A DNA stretch of 64,000 bases from Macrolepiota albuminosa (taxonomy: Eukaryota > Basidiomycota > Agaricomycetes > Agaricales > Agaricaceae). This document shows, piece after piece, positions 21,832-32,433 of the stretch. Location: positions 538,212 to 602,211 of the forward strand of contig JAMWFC010000055.1 of the NCBI GenBank assembly GCA_027475525.1, read 5' to 3'. How positions within the stretch are numbered: position 1 is the stretch's first letter; each line of letters opens with the position of its first letter. The translations under genes and the position numbers were made by a program. The notes beneath the pieces were generated by a model that searched no databases, was not told where the DNA came from, and saw nothing but the letters and a program-made list of their open reading frames with translations.

Positions 21832-22906
21832 TGATGACGCCCAAATTGTGCTAAGGTGCACTATCACTAGTACAGCTACTTAGTCAATATAGCTTTGGGT
21901 GTGCTAAGTATGGGAGAGAGTCCCGGACAGGTCCCAGAAAACGCACAGTAGGCAAGAGGTTGGTGGTAAGGAAAAGGGGAGATTGGCGCTTATGTAAGGC
22001 CCAAAAATGCGGCAAGAGTATGCTAAAAATCACCAATGAAAGGTGCTAAGAGGCGCAGGAAAGAGTCGCCAAGGAAAGGGGCTAAGGAGCGCGGGAGAGA
22101 GTCACCAAGGAAAGGCGCTAAGGAGCATGAGAGAGAGTCGCCAAGGAAAGGCACTGAGGAGCACAGGAGAGAGTCGCCAAGGAAAGGCGCTAAGAGACAC
22201 TGTAAAGGGGTCACTAAGAGGCGCTAAGTGTTAGCACCTAAAAGAGATGATAAAATGACGAGATTGCTTAGCAGATCTAAGCACAAATGCCTTGCCATAG
22301 TTGCAAGGCACTAAGAGATTGCAGACAGAAAGAGTGAGAGAGAACTAAAGCAGAGTCCCCTTGCCGACACGGTCAACAAAAGGTAGTCTGTTGCATAGGG
22401 TGACCGAAATGTTGGGATACAATCCCTACTGCCAAATTGATTCTGTACTACTAACAAAAAGAGTAAGTATTTATATGTAAGCAAATGCCGTGAATTAAAC
22501 TATATGGTGAAAAAGTCCACAATCATGCTGTCAGTCTGAGTCGGCAAGAAGCTAAGCGACGTCAGGTGCTAAGGTGAAACTCCAAGCTGTCTGTCATAAA
22601 ATACTTCATCATTCCTGCTGCCACCGGCTAAGAGCATCATGGGTGCCAAGTGTCTGTGTCCGTGTATGGCCCTGAAGGGTGAGTGGCAAGGTGCGGCAAG
22701 GTGTCAAGAGGAGTGCTAAGAATAGATGGTGCCATAAAGAGTGGTCCTGGAGTAATTAGAGGCTCCAGCTGCGAGTTATTAACATAAAAATATGCAAAAA
22801 TTAGCCCCTGGAGCGCTAAGACGTGCCGCTCCTGGTGATCCCAGTGTGCCAATGTGAGGTGCTTGTGTTGGCGCTATCTGTGGTCATCTATAATGGGAGC
22901 TCATTA
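21832..22906 (-). repeat. Solo LTR, family B, copy 2, nested in another family B LTR
   Basis: 1,075 bp, starting TGATGACGCCCAAAT and ending GGGAGCTCATTA. The flanks are GCGT (21,828-21,831) and GCAT (22,907-22,910), a 4-bp target duplication differing by one CpG transition. It contains the 36-bp minisatellite at 22,031-22,208, which explains its extra length over copy 1. Confidence 0.78.
22031..22208. repeat. Minisatellite, 36-bp unit, about five copies
   Basis: Imperfect units built on GTCGCCAAGGAAAGG then CGCTAAGGAGC and a GGAGAGA tail repeat in tandem. Units differ mainly by CG/TG/CA changes. The repetitive open frames here (SPRKGAK-like) are a by-product of the repeat, not a gene. Confidence 0.75.
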
Positions 22907-24472
22907 GCATGGGAAAGTTGCTAAGGAAGGCGCTAAGAGGTGCAAGAAAGGGTCGCTAAGAGGCGCTAAGTGTTAGCACCTAGAATGTGATAATAAAAGG
23001 ATGAGATTGCTTAGCAGATCTAAGCACAAAAGCCAAGCCGTAGTTGCAAGGCGCTAGAGAGAGAGAGATATAGAAAACTAGAGCAGAGTCCCCTTGCTTG
23101 ACACGGTCAACAAGAGGTAGTCTGTTGCATATGGAGACCAAAATGTTGGGATATGATCCCTACTGCCAAATTGATTCGCTGTACTACTAACAAAAAGTAG
23201 GTATTTATAGTAAAGAAAGTTAGCCGACGCTAAGAGGTTAAGCGCCGCTAGAGGGTGGTGAACTGATAAAAATGTAAGTAAATGCGGTGAATTGAATTGT
23301 ATAGTAAAAAGGTCCATAATAATGCTGTCACGGAAATACTTCATCATTTCCCCTTGTAAGCGCTGCCACTGGCTAAGAGCATTATGCCGGATTGACTGAT
23401 GCCAAGTGTCTGTGTAAATGTATAGCCTTGGAGTGCAAGTGGCAAGGTGCGGCGAGGTGTCAATAGTGGTGCGAAGAATAAGTGGTGCCATAAAAAGTAG
23501 TCTGAGAGTAATTGGAGTCTGTAGCTGCAAGTTATTAGTGTAAAAATATGAGAAAAATAGTGCTGGAAGCGCTAGAGCATGGCGCTTCTGGTGGTACTAG
23601 TGGGCCGATGTGAGGTGTGGGTATTGGTGCTATCTGTAGCCAGCCATGATGCAGGCTCATCAATGTCTATAAAATAAGGTAAAGTTGGAAAGGGAGTCAG
23701 CAAGTGTCAAGCACTAAGATAAAAGCATCTATGGAAGAAGCAGTAAGTGAACATGGCAATGTGAGTGGCAAGAATATGGGAAGCTCAGTGAAGTCTAAGC
23801 GACGTTAATGCCTGCTATAGATGCAAGGCATGAGTATGTCGTTGGCTAGCAATAGTCTGCAACTGCCAATTACTTCAACGTTGCTGACCATAAATGAGAC
23901 TTTAGACTGTAAGGGAGACTAGAGTAAGTAGGGCAGGAAACTCTGTTCTGCTGATTATGCACAAGTCAGTAAGTACTTTTTATACTACAAGGAGTTCACT
24001 GTCGCCAAGTAACTAATAATGCCAAAGTATGGTGAACTTGGAAAATTTATGGGGTGGCTCCAACAGTTTCAGATCCCTACCATCCATTCAAGATGCTTAG
24101 TGATGCCAGGCGGCAGATTGTGACACTAAACCATCAAACCATCAGCCTTCTGTCTGTCCAAAATACTAAGCAATGTCAGGTGCCAAATCAAGGCGCTAAG
24201 CAATGTCAGACACCAAGGTCAAACGCCAAGCTGTCCATTAGTTTTTGATAGATCATCAGTCTTCTCACTTAGCGCTGTTGTCAGTGACTGATGTCATCTG
24301 TCAGTTGTCATTCTGTCTGCCATCAGCACTATTATTGATCAGATCTGCTTCTTGCTATGTGCGGCTGTCAAATATTGCTAAAATTGGTTAATTAGTGCAT
24401 GCCAAGGTATTCTGAGCCAGTGCCATGTTGCTGTAGCCTGCCCTTGAGCTGATCTTGTATGGGGTCCTATCA

Positions 24473-25233
24473 CTGTTGTGAAGATATCGGCTTTCTGTTT
24501 TTGGAGGATAAGTTGGTCCCAATAGATGGTAAGTGCCGCTACTACATCTTTTGTAGTCTTTATTGTATAGAGTCCTGCAGCTACTGCATTCCAGGATTCT
24601 GGGAGTGAGGTCATTATGATAGTTTGGAAGGTTGCATCTTTGATTTTTGCTCCCTTCTTGCTGGCTAACTTCCATTTCTCCTGCATGTCCTCCATGTGCT
24701 TCAGGAAGTCCATGCTGTCTGAGAATTCTATGGCTCATAGGCATCTCTCAGCATCCATTGCTGCAATCTCTGAGAAGACTCTATAGTTTTTGGTAAGCAT
24801 CTCCCATGCTTCTGCTGCTGTTCCATCCATCTTAATTCTCAATCCGACCAGGTTTTTAGTGTTGTATATGAGTAGTCCCAGTGCCCAGGCATCTCTCTCT
24901 TCCCATTCTTCCAGGGAAGGGTTCTTCAGCAACCACTCAGTAGGTTTAACCTCAGATACAGGTGCTTTTTGTTCCTCAGGCTCTGTGGAGGGTTTTGGTT
25001 TCTTAATCAATCCATCTAAGTAACCATGAGCACCACACGCCCTGGCCACTATCAAGACTCGATTTTTGAAAGTGTTTGTTCCATTGAAGTGGACCTCCTC
25101 AGGGAAATTCAGCAGGTTTGACAAGCCTGTGGATGTTATTTTGTATTGTGTGTATGTGTGTGGGATGTGTGTGTGGGAGTTGTATGTCAGAGCAAGAGCT
25201 CAACAAAGTAGTAGTGCTAACAGGGCCTATAAC
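24473..25233 (-). pseudogene. Ty1/copia gag relic (5' third of the element, inverted)
   Basis: The minus strand encodes copia gag from about 25,124: FNGTNTFKNRVLIVARACGAHGYLDG, then WEERDAWALGLLIYNTKNL, one stop, then SMDFLKHMEDMQEKWKLASKK and SLPESWNAVAAGLYTI, ending at KADIFTT beside the LTR at 24,472. The next residues (ALQAQTNQ) are at 15,686 on the plus strand. The overlap is the duplicated ACGG, seen here as ACAG and there as ATGG. The leader is at 25,125-25,233. Confidence 0.88.
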
Positions 25234-25576
25234 TGTAGAGTAAAACACAGTTTTAGTCCTCAGTCACACTTGGTAATGTAGTTGACTGAGTAATTTATTA
25301 CCTGTAGAGTAAAATACAGTTTTAGTTTACAATAATCAGTAAGTAACGTATCATAGTGTAAGTAAAGCAATTTGGCTCACCCTTAGTCACACTTGGTAAT
25401 GTAGTTGACTGAGGGGCCTTGTTTGTATACAAAAAATTATTCTAAGAAAAAGAAACAAAGATTAGCAAATACTGATCGAGTGTGAGTGTGGCTGAATGTA
25501 ATAGAATAGAGGTAATCCCCAAAAAGGAAATACCACCTATCAATAAACTGATGTCGAGCAAGTCCATTCCTCAACA
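25234..25576 (-). repeat. 5' LTR of the copia element
   Basis: 343 bp, inverse to 20,456-20,798 and diverged from it mainly by transitions. Its outer flank AAGAG (25,577-25,581) is the copia target duplication. Confidence 0.88.
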
Positions 25577-25720
25577 AAGAGGACCTCAATGCTGCTATTA
25601 ATGCTGCTGTTGCTTCTGCCATGACACAAATCAAGACTATGATTACTATCAATATTACTGCTAACCACATTGCTAATATGATCCACTACAGTCTTCCATT
25701 TGCTTTGATAACTGCTTGAG
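25577..25720 (+). pseudogene. Gypsy gag fragment (3' continuation in gypsy copy 2)
   Basis: The plus strand reads EDLNAAINAAVASAMTQIKT, matching EELNAAITAAVASAMTRIET of the complete element just before its zinc knuckle. It starts at the AAGAG duplication and fades into the mariner relic. Confidence 0.75.
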
Positions 25721-25759
25721 TTTTTTTAGACATGTTTTTTATTAGTTTTTGGCATATTT

Positions 25760-26300
25760 TTGATGATATTTCATCCTATTTTTTGCAATCTACTTCCACA
25801 ATTTATACACACCATGAGGTGTTTTATACTGTCTAAGCCACTCCTTGAGGTACTCACAGAGGTGTTCAATAGAGTTGAGATCAGGAGATTGGATTAATCA
25901 CCAGAGGACATCAAAGTTGTTGTTCTCAAAAAACCACTTGTCAGTCTTCTTGGAGTTGTGTTTGAGGTCATTGTCTTGTTGAAAGTAGTAAGCACTCTCT
26001 TTCATCTCCAACTTTTCAAAGCTCTCCTTCACTCCATCATCTAAAATTTGGCAGTACTACTCTGCATACCTCTACCAGCTTTTTTTACCCCATTCCAATC
26101 CATACAGCCCCATACTGAGATTATTTCCTCTTCTATCCTTGCCAAATCTCTCTGAAGACACCATCATCACCATTGAATGATGGTTTTGAAAGCCTAGGAA
26201 AACATATTTGGGATGTTACCAGGGCCATTCTATGTACTACAACTCACATAGAATCTTTCTCAGCCTCTTTGCCTCATCTTTTCACAACCACCATATCCTA
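25760..26300 (-). pseudogene. Tc1/mariner transposase relic
   Basis: The minus strand holds IEEEIISVWGCMDWNGVKKAG, then AYYFQQDNDLKHNSKKTDKWF, ENNNFDVLW and SPDLNSIEHLCEYLKEWLRQ. These are the core and C-terminal blocks of Tc1-type DDE transposases (second catalytic D in QQDND, final acid in the SPDLNSIE region). Stops and frame changes show it is dead. No terminal repeats were recognised. Confidence 0.82.
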
Positions 26301-26431
26301 ATCCCTCACAGCACTCACTAATAACCCTTCTCCTGCCTCAATAAAAAGAGCGATACATGTGGGCGGCCCGATTGCGCTATACTTATTTTCGTCTTTTTAG
26401 TGCGACTTAGCATTTTATATTGATTCCTTCT

Positions 26432-27990
26432 TCACACTTCTACTTTGACTACAGTCTTACGTGGACTCGTAATATTGTACAAGAAGATCTTCATACCAGA
26501 CATACACTTAAATGAGGTGCTAATAAGCCTGATTAAGGATGCATTAAATGTCTTGTCCAAGCAAGCTTCAAGGTCACAACATACCATGTAAGAATAGGCG
26601 ATGTCTCTGAGCGTCATGTACCACGGAAGTCGTTCCCGATGCTATGTTTCCGTTGTCCTCAAAAACCTACAATATGTCATCAACTATGAGCATTTCGTGT
26701 TCGGTTCAAATCACTTTATCCAATTTGTACTTCTCTCCGAAAAAAGAAGATGAGCCTGTATTAAGGGTCATACGTAACGCAGAGGATGGTGCTGGTACGG
26801 AAGGGTCTGAAAAATGCTTGAACATAAAAGTAAAAACATCAGGAAAGCCTAAGCAGGAGCGAGTAAGTTCTCTCTCTATGTCAACGAAACACAGACTTAC
26901 CGGCAACCCAGAGAGCACCGTCAGAGTCCATGGAAGCATTATCCAGGCCTCGGTCTACATACAAGATATACTGGGGAGTTATCATTACCATGACTGATGC
27001 ATGCTCACCTGTCGCTATTGTATCTTCTATGACAAGCGTATCATCTGACTGTCTCTCAAGGATACTAAGTGTACCAGCCAGAGTATTTGTAACATAGAAA
27101 GTATCATTTTGAGCCCGTACAATGCCGTTACTTCCTTGCATTTTGGTAATCGCATACTTGCATCCAGTTTGTACATGACAATACCCGACGGAAGACGATT
27201 TTCGTCCGAGCCAATCAAGTTCGCGTACCTGCGGTAACAAAATTGGGAACCAATTCCTGGTAAAATGCTCATGGATAAGTGAGACGCACAAAGCCGACTT
27301 TTTCGCCGTGGTCGTTAGTGAAATAGAAGCTTTGACCGTCCGGATACCCTACAAGGTCATTGGGACACATAATCACGGGGTCTTGAACAGTACGGATATG
27401 GATAAGGGAGTCGCTGTTGACTACGGTTCTGAAAATTTCGACAGTGGAGTCTGCACCCACTTGGTGGGCGGGCTGGCCACCAAGCGGTGCACGGTGATTA
27501 ATAAGATAGACAAACAACTCATCAGGGTTCGAGGAAGACTGGACAATGTCCATGCCGTGGGATGAAAAGCCTCGTGTGCTGTTGAAATTCTGAAATTTAA
27601 GGCGGGTAACGCGGCGCGAGACTGGATCGTAAGTGGCAACATAGTCATTAAAAGACGCATGTTCTGCATCGAGGCGGTTTGCGCCGGGGGTCCAAAATGT
27701 CCTACTGGAGGGCAGAGAGCACGCAAGATACAAGACACCTGTAGGTTGGTGCAACACAATCTCTATTGCCTGGTCAGCTGAAGAGGAAAACTGGAGGAGG
27801 GCGCCAAAGTACTTTCACAGGCTTGAAGGTCAGGGACGGAAGTGCAGCGGTCATTGGCGAGAGACTCGACTGTGCGCCAGACGCCAGCTAGAGTGAGAAT
27901 TGGCTTGATAGTGATTTGATAAACGGCGACGACCACGGCAAAGAGGGCAACAAAAAGGGTGAGGAGACGCGACATGACCGTGATGGACAA
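26432..27990 (-). CDS. Serum paraoxonase/arylesterase-family protein
   Basis: Exons on the minus strand give a protein of roughly 400 aa. It starts with a hydrophobic N-terminus (SRLLTLFVALFAVVVAVY) that acts as signal anchor, followed by blocks of the six-bladed paraoxonase propeller: IEIVLHQPTGVLYLACS, SHGMDIVQ, LFVYLINHR, the calcium-site block CPNDLVGYPDG with YFTNDH, NGIVRAQNDTFYVTNT, and a C-terminal VFEDNGNIASGTTSV. Introns are about 45-60 nt (one between QA and DQAIEI has GTGAAA...TTCAG). The family hydrolyses lactones or aryl esters; the substrate here is unknown. The start at 27,990 has an alternative at 27,975. It is divergent from the hydrolase gene at 28,056 across 65 bp. Confidence 0.85.
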
Positions 27991-28055
27991 CCCTGAGTCT
28001 GAGAGTCACACCACACATACGTGATCACACGGCCCAGGTTCTCCTTCATTCCGCC
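27991..28055. promoter_or_regulatory. Short divergent promoter (paraoxonase-like / bleomycin hydrolase)
   Basis: Only 65 bp separate two start codons on opposite strands, so promoter elements must be shared or lie within the 5' ends of the genes. No specific factor site was identified. Confidence 0.45.
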
Positions 28056-29809
28056 ATGGGCTCCGCTCCTTCCAAGCAACTGATTCCTCCCACCCCCGTC
28101 GCGCACGATGAGAAGCGCCCTTTGCCAGCACATCTCGTTGCCGGGATGGCTTCTCTCCGTGTCGTCTCACCCTCATCTCCAGACGGCTCTCTCACAAATT
28201 CCATCATCGCCTCCTGGGAGTCTGATGCAGCTAGTGAGCCCAAGACCGTACTGGCACGTACTGTTCTCCAGCACTCTAATATTGCCACTACCCTCACTTC
28301 TCGCACTGCCCGTGCGTCTGATGTCCATGTTTTCAACAACGTCATTGACTTCAAGACCGGCCCCATCACTAATCAGAAGAGCAGTGGTCGCTGCTGGATT
28401 TTTGCTTCTACTAATGTCTTTCGCTATTCCATCATGAAAGCTCTCAAGCTTAGTGACTTTGAATTATCCCAAGTGAGTTCACACAATTCTATCTTTGTCT
28501 ACCTGTTCTCATATACTTCCAGTCTTATCTCTTTTTCTGGGATAAACTAAACAAGGCCAACTACTATCTTGAGCTTTCCATACAGAATGCTGATCTTCCT
28601 ATTGACGACCGTCTTATCAACCACCTGTCCGGTGACCTTGTAAGTGATGGTGGTCAATGGGACATGCTCGTCAACCTTGTTGAGCGTTATGGTCTTGTTC
28701 CTCAAGCCATTTTCCCTGAATCCACCCACTCGTCCCTCTCTGGTCCACTTAACACCCTTGTCAAGACTAAACTTCGCGAGCATGCCCTCATCCTGCGCCG
28801 TCTCTCCTCTTCATTGCGTGCTTCTTCTGTCCCTGAAGAAGTCTACGTCTCCACTCTCCGCGCCAAGAAAGAGACTCTCGTCAAAGAAATCTACATTATA
28901 CTTACTGCGACTCTCGGTGTCCCTCCTGCCGCAGACGAAACATTCACTTGGGAGTTCACAGATGCCGATGGCAAATTTAGCAAATGGCAGGGAACTCCTC
29001 TTGAGTTTTCCAAGACGTTTGCCTCCAAGCCTTATCCTGTCTCTGAGTCCTTCTCTCTCATCAACGACCCCCGTAACCCCTACTCGAAGCTGTACACTGT
29101 CGACAAGCTTGGAAACGTCTGGGGAGCCCGCCCCGTCCTCTGTCAGTTTCGCTGTCTCAACGTGGTTCCAGCTTATATATCTTCTAGATGTCAATACCGA
29201 AATCGAAAACCTCAAGGCTGTGGTAGTCAAGGTCATTTCATTTATTGTCTAATTCCCTACCCTTGTATTGAATCAACTATGGCCCTCTCACAGGCGATCA
29301 AGGCTGGCCATCCCATCTTCTTTGGCTGTGATGTCGGTAAATTTTCAGAGACAGCTAGCGGTATCATGGACCCAGTATTGTTCCAATACGAGCTTGCGTT
29401 TGACATAACTTTGGGTATGACCAAAGCTGAGCGCCTTCAGGTCAACGAATCTGCGATGACACATGCTATGGTGATATCGGGTGTCCACCTGGACGACAAT
29501 GGCAAGCCTGTCCGTTACAAGGTTGAGAATTCTTGGGGTGACGCAAGCGGGGACAAGGGGTACTTTGTCATGACTGATGCGTGGTTTGAACAGTGAGTTA
29601 CTATGCATCTTCGGTCTCCATTCCTTCTCACGTGGAACAGATTCGTGTATCAGGTCGTTGCACCGAAAGCGTATATACCCAAGGCTCTTGTTGAGGTCTA
29701 TGAGTCTGGAGAGAAGATCGTTCTCCCGCCATGGGATCCCATGGTGTGTTTCTCGATCTTTCTGGTGGCGTCACAGTTTACTTACTTCAATCAGGGTACC
29801 CTTGCCTGA
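28056..29809 (+). CDS. Bleomycin hydrolase-type cysteine aminopeptidase (peptidase C1B)
   Basis: Papain-fold self-compartmentalising peptidase of the Blh1/Gal6 family. The catalytic cysteine lies in SSGRCWIFAS, the histidine in MTHAMVISGVH and the asparagine in VENSWGD. Exon 1 is 28,056-28,472 (donor GTGAGT), exon 2 starts at 28,523 (SYLFFWDKLNKANYYLE), an intron interrupts after WGARPVL near 29,140, and a short one precedes AIKAGHPIFFGCDVGKFS. The last intron (29,742-29,795) leads to GTLA and the TGA at 29,807-29,809. The final alanine fits the family, whose free C-terminus reaches the active site and trims substrates. Length (about 500 aa) is normal for the family. Confidence 0.93.
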
Positions 29810-30038
29810 GTTTTTAGCTCGAGGCCATATCTGATGTCTGTTGTTTGTAGATGAGATTAGATTACTCAAGTAGTGATGTCGTACAATCAGCGTTTCTGAA
29901 AGGAATACCCTTTTAGCGATTGCCTTAAGACAACCAAAAAGTGCTGAAAACGTTAATCTCTGATGAATACTTGATCCCTTTCTTGTTTGCTGGCATTGTG
30001 TTCTTCTCGTATTCTCGGTTCTCTTCTGTACGTCTGCC

Positions 30039-31528
30039 ATGATGAGCCAGCAACCCGTTCGTCGTGGCCCTTCATTTTTGATCGGTCGCGCCATGTCTGC
30101 TCTCAGACTCAAACAACTTTGGAATGAGCAATGTTCCTTCTATTTTCTTCAGTGTCTCGTCCGCCTTCTTGCTGACCGCTTCCGTTAACAGACAAACCTC
30201 TCTTAACAGACGAAGAAGGCAGTGTCGCTCTAACGAACAAACCCTTCAACTCCGAATCCGCCTCGTTATTGACAGATCATGAAGACGATGGAGCGAGCGT
30301 CGACCTTTCCGATCCCGAGATAGTACTTAAGCAGGAGAGCAGGAGTGGCAGTTGCATTGAGTACGTACCTTCATCCTGTGCATCTCGGAACGGCCAGCTT
30401 ACAGTTCCTTAGTGGGTCTCTCTTCTGGAAAACAGTAGGTTTAGTTGTTGCTGGCGTGGTTGTTTGGTATTCTGTTAAGCTTGTTATATGGGCCGTATCT
30501 GTACGTGGCCCATGGTCGTACCGTAACTCGCTTGTTTTAACACATCCGAATAGGATAGGCCTTCGGATCTCGAGCTCATGCCCGCCTTCAGCAGCTCGCT
30601 TGGTTGTCTCACTGCTCCTCATGTATATAATAACACGAAGGTGGTTATTACAGCACAGGTAGGCCCAGAAAACGACCACTCTTTCGACTTCCGTGGTAGC
30701 GCTGTTGGTACTTTATTACTCGCACAAGGTGCCTCCGACCTGAAGGACGTCACGTACGAGATGACTCTTCGTACGCGCAATGAGACGCTGCTCAAGTACA
30801 TCGACATTATCTATCCCGATTTCAATGAAGATGGCTCGATAAGTAGCAGCCGTCTAATCATTTCGACTCCCCGAACAGGTCCCGAAACCGGGTGCATGCG
30901 CTTTGACATCGTCATGTATATTCCTCCAACCCTCAAGAAGCTTCATGTCGTCTCTCACGCAGCCACACACGTTCGATTTGCTTCAGACGCTGATATCACG
31001 TTGGAGTCCTTCTACGTCACGCTGTTTGCAATGAATAAGAATAACCTCATCCTCCCTAGTCAAACCATTCGTAGCCATCACATGTCCCTTGAACTCATCC
31101 GCGGCTGGATTGTGGGTGACGTTGCAATCTTCAATGCCACCAGTATCACTACTCAACGCGGCGATGGCATTACCAGTGTCCGCGCCCACCCGATTGCCCC
31201 TTCAGACCCTGACCACCCGTTACCTGTGACCCTCAGAACGACGACCGGTGCGGGACGCACAGACATTTTCTACATTGGCTCCAAAGCCTTCAAGCGACAG
31301 ATTGATAGTACCCACCTGTCTTCGCGCAACGCAGATATGTATCTCACTTATAAAAAGGCTGATTTCAGTGGTCGAGTTGTGTTAGACTCCAAGTCCTATA
31401 CCGCAACTGGGCTATATCGCCTCAAGAAAGTTTCCAGAGGTCAGACATGGACCCATTGGGCAGGTGATCAGAATGGTACCGACCAGATCTTGGTGCGTTC
31501 AAGGGGTTGGAGTGGATTATATTTGTAA
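30039..31528 (+). CDS. Single-pass membrane protein with a large beta-rich domain, function unknown
   Basis: Not recognised with certainty. Start ATG 30,039; introns at 30,133-30,191, after IEY near 30,364, and 30,500-30,552 join four exons. The N-terminal 90 residues are polar and acidic (LLTDEEGSVAL, DHEDDGASVDLSD). One transmembrane helix follows (FWKTVGLVVAGVVVWYSVKL), then about 320 residues rich in beta-prone repeats (ITLESFYVTLF, RSHHMSLELIRGWIVGDVAIF, SITTQRGDGITS) and ending GDQNGTDQILVRSRGWSGLYL. The repeats suggest a beta-solenoid outside the cytoplasm, anchored as a type II protein. Proteins with this layout are, as I recall, common hypotheticals in mushrooms. Confidence 0.72.
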
Positions 31529-31618
31529 ACAGAAAGGACCTTTGATTGGAGTTCATGTACCCTTAATACACATTCAAGTTGATAATTTACTATCTGCTCA
31601 CTAAAAGTTTCTCTATCA

Positions 31619-32346
31619 TCAATCTCTCAGACCACGATCTGGATTGTCAGCGTCCAACGACGTTCCACTCATGGGTGTTTGTTGCCTTGGAGGCGTACTT
31701 GTATGACGAATGCGCGCTTCAGAAAGAACTTGTCGCCGGGTGAAGAACACCTGTGCCACAAGTACCGCAACAGTCTGAGAGTACAATTGGCACGAGAGCT
31801 CACAATGTGGAAGAACATGGAACTCACAGCTACGAGACCGAAAAGGATGACACGATCCTTCCATCGTTCGTCCTTCCCAGCATAGAGCTCATTCCGCCTT
31901 GAACGTGCTCTCCATGCTGCCGTGGTAGGATGCTGAGCGTCTTGAACACGCGACGATGCAGAAAGAAAGGAAGAGTCTTCAAAAGGGGTTTTCCCTCGGA
32001 GAACGTCATAGGCGGCGGTGATGGACTGAAACCTGGCATGAGCATCTTCAGGGGATATTAGTGGGTCTGCTTTGTCCGGATGGTAGATTCGGACAAGTTC
32101 GTAGTCTTGGAAACTCTAGCATTAGCGAATGGTATTGGGATGAATAGCCACTGGAAATATACATCGAGCCTTGATATCATCTTTGGAAGCATTTTTAGGA
32201 AGATGAAATATTCGATGCGGGCTAGGATTAAGACCAGAAGGGAAAGGATATGGATTGGACGGTTTTGCAGTGGTCTGAATAGTCCGCCGTTGTGGGATGG
32301 ACCTAAAAAGCTGAGAGCGGGAAGTCCAGCAGGTAGAACGAAACAT
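31619..32346 (-). CDS. J-domain protein, probably mitochondrial, with C-terminal membrane helix
   Basis: The N-terminus MFRSTCWTSRSQLFRS is rich in Arg/Ser and lacks acids, like a mitochondrial presequence. The J-domain follows with HRIFHLPKNASKDDIKARYYELVRIYHPDKAD and FQSITAAYDVLRGKTPF; the HPD triad is present. An intron splits it after KAR (GTATAT...CCAAG). A second intron within the C-terminal hydrophobic stretch (VILFGLVAVSSMFFHI|VFF, GTGAGC...CACAG) leads to the end GLRD. It would stimulate an Hsp70 at a membrane, probably the inner mitochondrial one; this is inference. Upstream ATGs at 32,409 and 32,433 are possible but less fitting. Confidence 0.82.
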
Positions 32347-32433
32347 ATATCGTGTTATATTCAACTTTATATTTGACCACTTGATATTTATATCTTGCGT
32401 ACGTAACATTGCCCATTGGGAGGAAACAGTCAA

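Larger units (their letters stand above)
21601..23662 (-). repeat. LTR, family B, older copy, itself split
   Basis: Pieces 21,601-21,831 and 22,907-23,662. It starts TGATGACACCCAAAT and ends GGCTCATCA. It is inserted in the family A LTR and interrupted by the younger family B LTR at 21,832-22,906. Confidence 0.75.
21482..24472 (-). repeat. Solo LTR, family A (decayed), at the right inversion breakpoint, split by nested LTRs
   Basis: Pieces 21,482-21,600 and 23,663-24,472 add up to 929 bp, the same as the copy at 14,757-15,685. It starts TGATGACGCCGAGAG and ends GGGGTCCTATCA. The interruption is an LTR of family B, flanked by ACAT and ATGT, which are both one CpG-decay step away from GCGT. 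The outer flanks are gypsy gag (TTGC) on the left and copia gag (CTGT) on the right. Confidence 0.8.

Noticed and set aside
22031..22208. CRISPR-like array
   Set aside because: The repeats are contiguous without unique spacers, and the organism is a eukaryote.
22036..22234. Repetitive proteins (SPRKGAK-type) at the minisatellite
   Set aside because: The repeat is a 36-bp minisatellite in an LTR, so all frames are open by periodicity; there is no start context or conserved domain.
25201..25445. Inverted similarity between 20,456-20,798 and 25,234-25,576 as terminal inverted repeats of a DNA transposon
   Set aside because: They are copia LTRs with TG...CA ends and a 5-bp AAGAG duplication; their inverse orientation results from the LTR-mediated inversion.
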